DNA of 17,690 nucleotides from JBIOYL01 sp044870185 (lineage in GTDB: Bacteria > Actinomycetota > CALGFH01), in assembly GCA_044870185.1 (NCBI GenBank), contig JBIOYL010000464.1, positions 1 to 17,690 of the forward strand. Direction: 5' to 3'. This document shows, piece by piece, positions 6,864 to 13,017 of this stretch (positions are counted from its first letter, which is position 1; every line of letters begins with the position of its first letter). Made by a program: the position numbers and the translations under genes. Under the pieces are notes generated by a model, which was given only the letters and a program-made list of their open reading frames with translations, ran no database searches and was not told the origin of the DNA.

Positions 6864-8092
6864 TGCAACTCCGGTACAACTACCGGCTCTACCCGGACAC
6901 CGCCCAGCGCGAGGCGCTGGCCAGGGCGTTCGGGTACGCGCGGGTGGTGTTCAACGACGGGCTGCGCGCACGGCAGGAAGCCCGCGCTGCGGGCCTGCCG
7001 TATTTGTCGGACGCGGAGTTGTCGAAGCGGGTCACCGCGGCGAAGCTCACCCCGGAGCGGGCGTGGCTGGGCGAGGTGTCCTCGGTCGTCCTCCAGCAGG
7101 CCCTCGCGGACCTGAACGTGGCGTACCGCAACTTCTTCGCCTCGATCACCGGCAATCGGAAGGGGCGGAAGGTGGCCCCGCCGCGGTTCCGGTCCCGCAA
7201 GGACAACCGGCAGGCCATCCGGTTCACCGCCAACGCCCGGTTCAAGGTGCTGGACAACGACCGACTGCGGCTGCCGAAGATCGGCGATGTCGAGGTGCGC
7301 TGGTCACGGACGCTGCCATCCGCCCCGTCCAGCGTGACGGTGATCAAGGATGCGGCGGGCCGGTACTTCGCCTCGTTCGTCGTGCAGACCACAGACGAGC
7401 CGCTGCCGCCGGTCGAGTCGGAGGTCGGCATCGACCTGGGCCTGACCCACTTCGCGGTGCTGTCGGACGGCACGAAGGTGGCCGCGCCGAAGTTCCTGCG
7501 CCGCGCGGCCCGCAAGCTGCGCCGGTTGCAGCAAGACCTGTCCCGCAAGCAGCGGGGCAGCCGGAACCGCAGGAAGGCCGTCGTGAAGGTCGCCAGGGCG
7601 CACGCCCGGGTGGCCGACACCCGGCGGGACTGGCAGCACAAGCTGTCCACGGCAATCATCCGCGACAACCAAGCGGTGTACGTCGAGGACCTGTGCGTGA
7701 CCGGTCTCGGCCGGACCCGGCTGGCGAAGTCGGTACACGACGCGGGCTGGGCATCCTTCGTCGGGATGTTGGAGTACAAGGCCGCCCGGTACGGGCGGAC
7801 CTTCGGAAAGATCGACCGGTTCGCGCCCACGTCGCAGACGTGCTCGGCGTGCGGCCGGCTCGACGGACCCAAGCCGCTGTCCGTCCGGTCGTGGACCTGC
7901 CCATGCGGCATCGTCCACGACCGGGACATCAACGCGGCGAGCAACGTGTTGGCCCAGGGGCGCTGGGACAACGCAAACGCCTGTGGAGCGCAGGTAAGAC
8001 CGGCACTCGTGTCGGCACCGCGCGAGGAAGCAGGAATCCACCCGGGCGCCGCGCGTTCCGCGCGCAGCGCGGAGGGAATCCCCGTCCTTTAG
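6863..8092 (+). CDS. tnpB: TnpB RNA-guided nuclease (IS605 OrfB family)
   Basis: This 409-residue protein is of the TnpB family, ancestors of Cas12: RuvC-like nucleases guided by an RNA made from the transposon right end, which cut the donor site after excision. The N-terminal helical region begins QLRYNYRLYPD. The RuvC triad is complete: Asp191 (GIDLGLTHFAVL), Glu275 (VYVEDL) and Asp355 (HDRDINAASNVL), close to Asp191, Glu278 and Asp361 of ISDra2 TnpB. A four-cysteine zinc ribbon (CSACG and CPCG) lies between the last two. The C-terminal tail runs through the right-end RNA region and ends GIPVL, encoded by the left arm of the terminal hairpin, as in many relatives. GTG at 6863 gives the standard N-terminus; GTG at 6857 is the alternative. 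No frameshift or internal stop is seen. Confidence 0.95.
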   Translation: MQLRYNYRLYPDTAQREALARAFGYARVVFNDGLRARQEARAAGLPYLSDAELSKRVTAAKLTPERAWLGEVSSVVLQQALADLNVAYRNFFASITGNRKGRKVAPPRFRSRKDNRQAIRFTANARFKVLDNDRLRLPKIGDVEVRWSRTLPSAPSSVTVIKDAAGRYFASFVVQTTDEPLPPVESEVGIDLGLTHFAVLSDGTKVAAPKFLRRAARKLRRLQQDLSRKQRGSRNRRKAVVKVARAHARVADTRRDWQHKLSTAIIRDNQAVYVEDLCVTGLGRTRLAKSVHDAGWASFVGMLEYKAARYGRTFGKIDRFAPTSQTCSACGRLDGPKPLSVRSWTCPCGIVHDRDINAASNVLAQGRWDNANACGAQVRPALVSAPREEAGIHPGAARSARSAEGIPVL

Positions 8093-8125
8093 GGCGGGGA
8101 GAACGTCAAGCCTGCATCCACCACT
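7960..8125 (+). ncRNA. Predicted omega RNA (reRNA) and adjoining guide at the IS right end
   Basis: In this family the guide RNA scaffold covers the 3' end of tnpB and the right end of the element, followed by about 16-20 bases of flanking DNA as guide. Here a GC-rich stem region around 8048-8073 precedes the hairpin CCCCGTCC-TTTA-GGGCGGGG at 8080-8099, in which the tnpB stop codon forms part of the loop and stem. If the right end is at GTCAA (8105-8109), the guide would start GCCTGCATCC at 8110, matching the 3' end of the SnoaL-like gene. The 5' boundary is approximate and the end point is inferred. Confidence 0.5.
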
Positions 8126-8498
8126 CGGTGAACTCGGTGCAGCGGCCCTGCGGGTCCAGGCGGACGAGCCACAGGTTGGCGTACTCGCGCGGCGGCGGGT
8201 CGAAGTACTTCGTCCAGCCGCGGACCACGCCGAGGAGGCCATCGGTGGCGGGCTCGCCGGTCGTGGCGGGCTCGCCGGTCGCGGCGAGCACCTGATAGCG
8301 GAACTCGGTCTGGCCGGGCTGGTCGGCGTTGTCGAGCCAGCCGGCGAGGATGGCCTCGCGGCCCCGCCAGGGCTCCTTGCTCGGGTGGTAGTAGTAGGCC
8401 GCGTCCTCGCTGAACAGGGCGCGGATCCCGTCCGGGTCGTTGGAGTTCCAGGCTCGCACGTACCCCGACACCCAGGTCTCGACCGCCTTGGCGTCCAT
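8106..8498 (-). CDS. SnoaL-like / NTF2-fold protein
   Basis: This 130-residue protein has the pattern of the SnoaL-like NTF2 fold: an N-terminal helix with VSGYVRAWNSNDPDGIRALFSEDAAYYYHP, the segment WRGREAILAGW, and strands ending in CTEFTEWWMQA. Members include polyketide cyclases, isomerases and many uncharacterised ligand-binding proteins, so no reaction is assigned. The ATG at 8496-8498 has AAGGGGGA upstream on the minus strand. An 18-base in-frame tandem duplication has doubled the hexapeptide unit TGEPAT near residue 75, probably in a loop. The stop codon lies in or right beside the transposon right end, so the original C-terminus may have been a few residues different. A 50-residue ORF lies 79 bases upstream in the same direction. 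Confidence 0.8.
   Translation of the reverse strand: MDAKAVETWVSGYVRAWNSNDPDGIRALFSEDAAYYYHPSKEPWRGREAILAGWLDNADQPGQTEFRYQVLAATGEPATTGEPATDGLLGVVRGWTKYFDPPPREYANLWLVRLDPQGRCTEFTEWWMQA
8245..8280. repeat. Perfect 18-bp tandem duplication inside the SnoaL-like gene
   Basis: GTGGCGGGCTCGCCGGTC is present twice without a gap (8245-8262 and 8263-8280). Eighteen bases keep the frame and duplicate six residues (TGEPAT) in the protein. Replication slippage is the likely origin. Confidence 0.9.
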
Positions 8499-8550
8499 CG
8501 CGTCCCCCTTGGTCCTCTGCTGGTCGTGCCCGCTCGTGGTTGGTTGTCCC

Positions 8551-8590
8551 GTCACCGGATGCCGGCATCGGCCGCCGTCACCGGATGCCG
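8551..8590. repeat. 14-bp direct repeat around a 12-bp palindrome
   Basis: GTCACCGGATGCCG occurs at 8551-8564 and 8577-8590. The first copy overlaps the perfect palindrome GATGCCGGCATC (8558-8569). The pair lies at the 3' end of the 50-residue ORF and just after it. It may be a terminator, a binding site or slippage. Confidence 0.5.
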
Positions 8591-8730
8591 TCGCGCGTGC
8601 GCGTCGTGCAGTCGGGCACGTCGGCCCGCCGGCCGTGGCGGGCGCGGCGCGCACGCCGTACGGTCTCGGCGTGCTCGCGCAGCTCGCCGATCCTGCCCTC
8701 CGCCAGCAGCTCGCTGAGCAGTGGGGTCAT
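8578..8730 (-). CDS. Small basic hypothetical protein, 50 residues
   Basis: On the minus strand GGAGGGAGG stands 4 bases before the ATG at 8728-8730, one of the best ribosome sites in the window. It opens a 50-codon frame that begins MTPLLSELLAEGRIGELREH. The first 30 residues look like an amphipathic helix, and the second half is rich in arginine (RRARRARHGRR) with one cysteine. Short actinobacterial proteins of this helix-plus-arginine appearance are common and uncharacterised. It precedes the SnoaL-like gene by 79 bases and could share its transcript. It is supported by the ribosome site and helix pattern rather than by a recognised family. Confidence 0.5.
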   Translation of the reverse strand: MTPLLSELLAEGRIGELREHAETVRRARRARHGRRADVPDCTTRTRDGIR

Positions 8731-8836
8731 GTCGCCTCCCTCCGTTCGTCACCAGCGATCATCGTTCACTCGGTAGGCAACCAGTAAAGCACATTCGGCG
8801 GTGATTCTCAAGCGGAATCCCCCGAAGCCGATGACC

Positions 8837-8850
8837 GTTGTACGATCAAC
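8837..8850 (+). promoter_or_regulatory. -10 element enclosed in an inverted repeat upstream of the ABATE/CGNR gene
   Basis: GTTG-TACGAT-CAAC places a good -10 hexamer (TACGAT, 8841-8846) exactly in the centre of a 4-base inverted repeat. Transcription would start near 8853, leaving a leader of about 24 bases with GGAGAAGG before the ATG at 8877. A protein bound to this site would block the promoter; autoregulation by the encoded regulator is a guess. No clear -35 is seen. Confidence 0.5.
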
Positions 8851-8876
8851 AGTGGTGACTGGAGAAGGTGGACGAG

Positions 8877-9449
8877 ATGGCAGGGACGAGCGGCGACGGC
8901 GGCGGCAGGGCGCCAGCGCCGGGCGAGCTGGGGCTGGTGCAGCAGTTCGTGAACACGGTCGACATCGAGTCGGGGCAGGACGAGGTCGACGACCCGGAGC
9001 GGCTGGCCGCCTGGCTGGCCGGGCACGGCCTGCTCGACGCCGGCGAGCGGCTCGGACCGGCCGACCTGGAGCGCGCCATCGAGGTGCGGGAGGCGCTGCG
9101 GGCGCTCCTGCTCGCCAACGGTGGCCACGAGGCCGATCCGCGGGCGGTCGACGTCCTGAACCGCGCGTCGCGCACGGCCCGCCTGGTGGTGCGCTTCGAC
9201 GCCGGCGGGCGGGCGCGCCTGGAACCCGACCCGGTAGGCGTCGAGCGCGCCCTTGGCCGGCTGCTCGCCGCCGTCCACGACGCCACCGTCGACGGCACCT
9301 GGCCCCGGCTCAAGGCCTGCAGCAACCAGGCCTGCCAATGGGCCTACTACGACCACTCCAAGAACCGCTCGGGCCGCTGGTGCACGATGCAGGCCTGCGG
9401 CAACGCGGCCAAGGCACGCGCCTACCGCCGCCGCCACGCCACCCGCTGA
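8877..9449 (+). CDS. ABATE-domain regulator with CGNR zinc finger
   Basis: This 190-residue protein has the two-part plan of actinobacterial putative stress-induced transcription regulators. The N-terminal ABATE-like domain (about residues 13-135) contains ELGLVQQFVNTVDI, a DPERLAAWL segment and the helix LERAIEVREALRALL. The C-terminal CGNR zinc finger reads from LKACSNQACQWAYYD to RWCTMQACGNAAKARAYRRR, with four cysteines to bind zinc and a basic end for DNA contact. The length is usual. I chose the ATG at 8877 because GGAGAAGG lies 8 bases upstream; the GTG at 8868 overlaps that site. Target genes are unknown; the small divergent ORF at 8578-8730 and its own promoter are candidates. Confidence 0.88.
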   Translation: MAGTSGDGGGRAPAPGELGLVQQFVNTVDIESGQDEVDDPERLAAWLAGHGLLDAGERLGPADLERAIEVREALRALLLANGGHEADPRAVDVLNRASRTARLVVRFDAGGRARLEPDPVGVERALGRLLAAVHDATVDGTWPRLKACSNQACQWAYYDHSKNRSGRWCTMQACGNAAKARAYRRRHATR

Positions 9450-9450
9450 C

Positions 9451-9637
9451 ACCGCCGCCACCCGCCCGACACGCCGGCCACCCACCCGACACGCCAACCG
9501 CCCGACACCGCCCGCCGCACCGCGACCGTCGCCTACCGCGCCCTGGCGACCGCCACCACCGGGCGCCGACATCGGCACGCCCCGCACCGCGACCGCACGC
9601 CCGCACCGCGACCGCACGCCCCGCCTCGGTCGATGGC
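9451..9637. repeat. GC-rich direct-repeat spacer with a terminator-like hairpin
   Basis: This 188-base gap between convergent genes is made of short direct repeats. CCGCACCGCGACCGCACGC is present twice in tandem without mismatch (9582-9600 and 9601-9619), with a 14-base partial copy at 9513-9526. CCCGACACGCC-like units recur at 9460-9510. The hairpin GGGC-GCCGA-CA-TCGGC-AC-GCCC (9561-9582) sits centrally and may terminate both genes. No ORF here has coding features I trust. Confidence 0.6.
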
Positions 9638-10369
9638 CTATGGCTGCCGCCGGGCGCCGCTGCGGCGCAGGACCTGCAGGCTGCCGTCGGCCCTGCCGAG
9701 CAGGACCTCGTCGGCGACGCCGAGGAACAGGCCGTGCTCCACCACTCCCAGGGTCGCCTTGACGGCCGCGGCCAGCGCGGCCAGATCGGTGTCGGGCAGG
9801 CGGCAGTCGAGCAGGTAGTGGCCTTCGTCGGTGACGAACGGCGCGCCGGTGGCGTCGGTGCGCCGGGTCGCTTCGCCGACGAGGTCGAGCAGCCGGCGGC
9901 GGGTGGTCGTCCAGCCGAACCGGACCACCTCCACGGGCAGCGGGTGCTGCTGGCCAAGCCGCGGCACGAGCTTGGGCTCCTCGGCGACGATCAGGACGTA
10001 GCTGGCCGCGGCGAACACGAGCTTCTCCCGCAGCAGCGCGGCGCCGCCGCCCTTGATCAGGCCGAGCGTCGGATCGACCTCGTCGGCGCCGTCGATGGCG
10101 AGGTCGAGCCGCCCGTCGCCGCCGAGCTCGTCCAGCCCGACCAGCTCGATGCCGACCGAGCTGGCCAGCGCCTGGGTGCCCGACGAGGCGACCACGGCCC
10201 GCAGCGGCGGCCCGGCCGGCCAGCGTGCCGCCCACCGGTCGGCGGCCGCCTGCACCACCGCGAACACCGCCCGGCCCGACCCGAGCCCGACCGTCATCCC
10301 CGGGGCCAGCCGGTCGACCGCGGCCGCCGCCGCGGCCGCCCGGGCCGGATCGTCCAGGACGCCGGGCAT
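9638..10369 (-). CDS. rpiA: Ribose-5-phosphate isomerase A
   Basis: This 243-residue cytoplasmic enzyme interconverts ribose 5-phosphate and ribulose 5-phosphate in the pentose phosphate pathway. The phosphate-binding loop is GLGSGRAV near residue 28 (GLGTGST in many). The active-site segments DLAIDGADEVDP, KGGGAALLREK (with the catalytic Glu in REK) and VEHGLFLG are all present in order. It is slightly longer than the usual 220-235 residues because of an alanine-rich N-terminus. The ATG at 10367-10369 touches the TAG stop of the upstream histidine phosphatase, and its ribosome site (GGGAGAGG) lies inside that gene, so translation is probably coupled. It works in the pathway that a gluconokinase product would enter. 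Confidence 0.95.
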   Translation of the reverse strand: MPGVLDDPARAAAAAAAVDRLAPGMTVGLGSGRAVFAVVQAAADRWAARWPAGPPLRAVVASSGTQALASSVGIELVGLDELGGDGRLDLAIDGADEVDPTLGLIKGGGAALLREKLVFAAASYVLIVAEEPKLVPRLGQQHPLPVEVVRFGWTTTRRRLLDLVGEATRRTDATGAPFVTDEGHYLLDCRLPDTDLAALAAAVKATLGVVEHGLFLGVADEVLLGRADGSLQVLRRSGARRQP

Positions 10370-10942
10370 CTACAGGGCCTCTCCCTGCTGGTTCCAGTGC
10401 TCGATGGCCCGCCAGTCGTGCTCCGTCCCGAGCACTGACAGGCTCCCGGTGGCCAGCACGAAGTGGCGGGCGGCCTCCAGCGGCAGGCCGAGGTAGGCGG
10501 CGGTGAGGATGCGGAGCTGGTGGCCGTGGCCGAACAGCAGCACGTCCAGGTCGGCGCCGGTGATCGCGTCGAGCAGCGGGAGGCTCCGGGTGGCGACGTC
10601 GGTGACCGTCTCGCCGTTCGGGCAGCCGTCGCGGAACAGGTCCCAGTCCGGGCGCATGGCCCGGATCTGCGGCGTGGTCAGCCCCTCGTAGTCGCCGTAG
10701 TCGAACTCGCGCAGGGCGTCGCAGACCTCGACCCGCCCGCCGAACCCGGCCAGGCGTGCGGTGGCGAGCGCCCGGCCGAGCGGGCTCGCCACCACCCGGT
10801 CGAACCGGTGGCCGGCGAGCAGGACGCCGATCGCCCGGGCTTGCTCCTGGCCCGCCGGGGTGAGCGGGACGTCGGTCCGGCCGGTGTGCCGCCGTGCCAG
10901 CGACCACTCCGTCTCGCCGTGCCGAACCAGGAACAGCCGCAT
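10370..10942 (-). CDS. Histidine phosphatase family protein (phosphoglycerate mutase-like)
   Basis: This 190-residue cytoplasmic enzyme belongs to the branch 1 histidine phosphatases. The catalytic motif RHGETEW is at 7-13, with His8 the residue that becomes phosphorylated. Arg and Glu in the segment VCDALREFDYGDYEGLT and the second active-site His in FGHGHQLRIL complete the pocket. Its size fits cofactor-independent small-molecule phosphatases of the PhoE/CobC kind more than glycolytic mutase (about 230-250 residues), so the substrate is open. AAAGGAG stands 6 bases before the ATG at 10940-10942. It is first in a two-gene operon with rpiA, which suggests a role in sugar-phosphate clearance. 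A weak -10 (TAGCGT on the minus strand, 10969-10974) may drive both. Confidence 0.9.
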   Translation of the reverse strand: MRLFLVRHGETEWSLARRHTGRTDVPLTPAGQEQARAIGVLLAGHRFDRVVASPLGRALATARLAGFGGRVEVCDALREFDYGDYEGLTTPQIRAMRPDWDLFRDGCPNGETVTDVATRSLPLLDAITGADLDVLLFGHGHQLRILTAAYLGLPLEAARHFVLATGSLSVLGTEHDWRAIEHWNQQGEAL

Positions 10943-11160
10943 CCCACGCTCCTTTCACCGACGCCCGAACGCTACCGCACCCGGGCGGCCGCCGGGCCCA
11001 CGGGCGGCCACGGGACGGGCCAGGGGGACACGCGCGCGACTTGCCCGTAGCATCGGGCCAGTCGGCGACGGGGCCGGCGGCGCACGAGGACTCCCCCCCA
11101 CCACCCGGATCGGCGCCGGTGGCGGGGCCGAGCCTCCGGTCGTACAGGGAGGTCTGCGCG

Positions 11161-12786
11161 ATGATGGACTACCCGCTCACCATCCGGAGCATCTACGAGC
11201 ACGCACGCACGCTGCACCCGGACAAGCAGCTCGTGACCCGGCGGGCGGACGGCGGCGCCGACCGGACCACCTACGGGGAGTGGGCCGAGCGGGTCGCCCG
11301 GCTGGGCGGCGCCCTGCGCGGCCTCGGGGTCGGCGAGGGCGACCGGGTGGCCACCTTCTGCTGGAACCACGAGCGCCACCTCGAGGTGTACTTCGCCGCC
11401 GCGCTGGCCGGCGCGAGCTACCACACCCTGAACATCCGGCTCGGCCCCGACCAGCTTGCCTACATCATCGGCCACGCGCGCGACAAGGTGCTGGTAGTCG
11501 ACGCCGAGCTGGCCAAGCTGCTCGCACCCGTGCTGCCCCGCGCCACCACCGTCGAGCACGTCGTGGTGATCACCGACGGCGACCTTCCCGACCTCGGCTT
11601 CGGCTCCATCCACGGCTACGAGCGGCTGCTGGAGGCGGCCGCGCCGCTCGCCTCCTGGCCCCACCTGGACGAGGAGCAGACGGCCGGCATCTGCTACACC
11701 TCGGCCACCACCGGCCACCCCAAGGGCGTGGCCTACTCCCATCGGGCCATCTTCCTGCACTCCCTGATGATCGGCCTGGCCGACACGGCCGCGATCAGCG
11801 AGCGCGACGTCGTCCTGCCGATCGTGCCGATGTTCCACGTCAACGCCTGGGGGCTCCCGTTCGCGGCGACCTGGTTCGGCTCCGACCAGGTGTTCGGCGG
11901 GCCGGCGCCGACCCCGGCCGACTACCTCCGGCTGATCCGCGACGAGGAGGTCACCGTCGCGGCCGGGGTGCCGACGGTGTGGCTCGGCGTCCTGCAGGTG
12001 CTGGAGGCCGACGGCGGGGACCTCGGCAACCTGGAGCGCATCATGTGCGGCGGCTCGGCCGCACCGGTGTCCATGATCCGCACCTACGAGGAGCGCTACG
12101 GCGTGGAGTTCATCCACGCCTACGGCATGACCGAGGCCACGCCGGTCACCCACGTCTCACGGCTCAAGCATGCCCTGACCGCGCTGCCCGCCGACGCCCG
12201 CTACTCCTACAAGGCCAAGCAGGGCCTGCTCGTCCCCGGCCTCGAGCAGCGCCTGGTGGACGAGCAGGGCGCACCGGTGCCGCACGACGGCAAGGCCATG
12301 GGCGAGCTGCACCTGCGCGGCCCGTGGGTGGCCGACGAGTACCTGGACGACGAGCGCTCGGCGGCCACGTTCGTCGACGGCTGGTACCACACCGGCGACG
12401 TCGCCACCCTCGACGGCGAGGGCTACCTGCATCTCGTGGACCGGACCAAGGACCTGGTGAAGTCCGGCGGCGAGTGGATCTCGTCGGTCGAGGTCGAAAA
12501 CGCCCTCATGGGGCATCCGGCCGTGGCCGAGGCGGCGGTCATCGCCGTCCCGGACGAGCGCTGGACCGAGCGCCCCCTGGCGGTCGTGGTCACCAAGCCG
12601 GGCGCGGCGGTGAGCCAGGCCGAGCTGCTGGAGTCCATCGCGGGCCAGTTCCCCAAGTGGTGGCTGCCCGACCGGGTCGAGTTCGTCGACGAGATTCCCA
12701 AGACGGCGACCGGCAAGTTCTCCAAGCGCACGCTGCGCCAGCGCATCGTCGGGCCGGCGGCCGCCGGTGACGCGGACGAGCGCTGA
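11161..12786 (+). CDS. Fatty acyl-CoA synthetase (AlkK/FadD-type AMP-dependent ligase)
   Basis: This 541-residue cytoplasmic or membrane-associated ligase activates a medium- or long-chain fatty acid to its CoA thioester through an acyl-adenylate. The order of adenylate-forming motifs is complete: the P-loop-like YTSATTGHPKGV at 179-190 (Ala in the position that is Gly in many families, usual in AlkK-type members), HAYGMTE, WYHTGD, the hinge DRTKDLVKSGGEWIS, and the C-terminal TATGKFSKRTLR with catalytic Lys519. The start DYPLTIRSIYEHARTLHPDK also resembles AlkK-type ligases. GGGAGG lies 8 bases before the first of two consecutive ATG codons at 11161. It is divergent from the histidine phosphatase across 218 bases, in which I see no firm site. 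No other beta-oxidation gene is nearby. Confidence 0.92.
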   Translation: MMDYPLTIRSIYEHARTLHPDKQLVTRRADGGADRTTYGEWAERVARLGGALRGLGVGEGDRVATFCWNHERHLEVYFAAALAGASYHTLNIRLGPDQLAYIIGHARDKVLVVDAELAKLLAPVLPRATTVEHVVVITDGDLPDLGFGSIHGYERLLEAAAPLASWPHLDEEQTAGICYTSATTGHPKGVAYSHRAIFLHSLMIGLADTAAISERDVVLPIVPMFHVNAWGLPFAATWFGSDQVFGGPAPTPADYLRLIRDEEVTVAAGVPTVWLGVLQVLEADGGDLGNLERIMCGGSAAPVSMIRTYEERYGVEFIHAYGMTEATPVTHVSRLKHALTALPADARYSYKAKQGLLVPGLEQRLVDEQGAPVPHDGKAMGELHLRGPWVADEYLDDERSAATFVDGWYHTGDVATLDGEGYLHLVDRTKDLVKSGGEWISSVEVENALMGHPAVAEAAVIAVPDERWTERPLAVVVTKPGAAVSQAELLESIAGQFPKWWLPDRVEFVDEIPKTATGKFSKRTLRQRIVGPAAAGDADER

Positions 12787-12813
12787 TGGCAGCTCATCTG
12801 GCATACTCTTCTC
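12785..12813 (+). promoter_or_regulatory. Leaderless vapB promoter with an operator-like inverted repeat
   Basis: CATACT (12802-12807) ends 6 bases before the vapB ATG at 12814, so transcription should start at the start codon. No ribosome site is present. GATG-N6-CATC (12785-12798) lies immediately upstream of the -10 and may be bound by the VapB-VapC complex, which autoregulates in this family. It overlaps the last codon of the acyl-CoA ligase gene. Confidence 0.5.
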
Positions 12814-13017
12814 ATGCGAACGACGCTCGACCTCGACGACGACCTGCTGAGCGCGCTGCTCGCCCGCTACCCTGGCCGCTCCAAGACCGAGGCGATCGAG
12901 GCGGCCCTGCGCGCCCACCTCGCCGACGACGCGGTCTCCCGCCTGCGGAGCCTGGCCGGCACCCTTGACGTCGACGACGTGTCAGCCAGCACCCGAGCAC
13001 ACGACCGCCACCTGTGA
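12814..13017 (+). CDS. vapB: VapB-type ribbon-helix-helix antitoxin
   Basis: This 67-residue protein is the antitoxin of a type II toxin-antitoxin pair. The N-terminal MRTTLDLDDDLL strand and the following helices with GRSKTEAIEAALRAHL are typical of VapB proteins that dimerise into a ribbon-helix-helix and bind their own operator. The C-terminal part (LAGTLDVDDVSASTRAHDRHL) would wrap the toxin active site. The start is fixed by the -10 spacing and by the family N-terminus. It overlaps the toxin gene by four bases (GTGA). Confidence 0.9.
   Translation: MRTTLDLDDDLLSALLARYPGRSKTEAIEAALRAHLADDAVSRLRSLAGTLDVDDVSASTRAHDRHL

Larger units (their letters stand above)
6400..8109 (+). mobile_element. 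IS200/IS605-family element with divergent tnpA and tnpB
   Basis: The element carries a Y1 HUH transposase gene (tnpA, minus) and a TnpB nuclease gene (tnpB, plus) with start codons only 22 bases apart, the divergent order of the IS605 type. There are no terminal inverted repeats, as expected for this family. The right end has the hairpin CCCCGTCC-TTTA-GGGCGGGG (8080-8099) followed by GAGAACGTCAA, which resembles ends of related elements. The left boundary is not sharply defined and is placed just after the fabF stop; the right boundary is placed at GTCAA by resemblance. Both proteins keep all catalytic residues, so it may be active. Confidence 0.8.

Noticed and set aside
6400..8109. Search for terminal inverted repeats or a target duplication of a DDE transposon
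   Set aside because: None found, and the genes are of the HUH single-strand type, which has neither.
6535..8295. 586-codon plus-strand frame across tnpA and tnpB
   Set aside because: Shadow frame; the true tnpB frame has the RuvC triad and the opposite strand has tnpA.
9513..9619. Direct repeats considered as a CRISPR array
   Set aside because: The main repeats are in tandem without unique spacers and no cas gene is near.
8808..10958. 716-codon minus-strand frame covering the CGNR, rpiA and phosphatase region
   Set aside because: It overlaps three recognised genes in another frame and its product is Arg/Gly/Pro-rich without domains.
10943..11160. Regulatory RNA or riboswitch in the phosphatase/ligase divergent spacer
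   Set aside because: Only a weak -10 for the phosphatase is visible; no conserved fold was recognised.
10761..12770. 669-codon plus-strand frame over the acyl-CoA ligase
   Set aside because: Arg/Gly/Pro-rich shadow of the ligase gene, whose own frame has every family motif.
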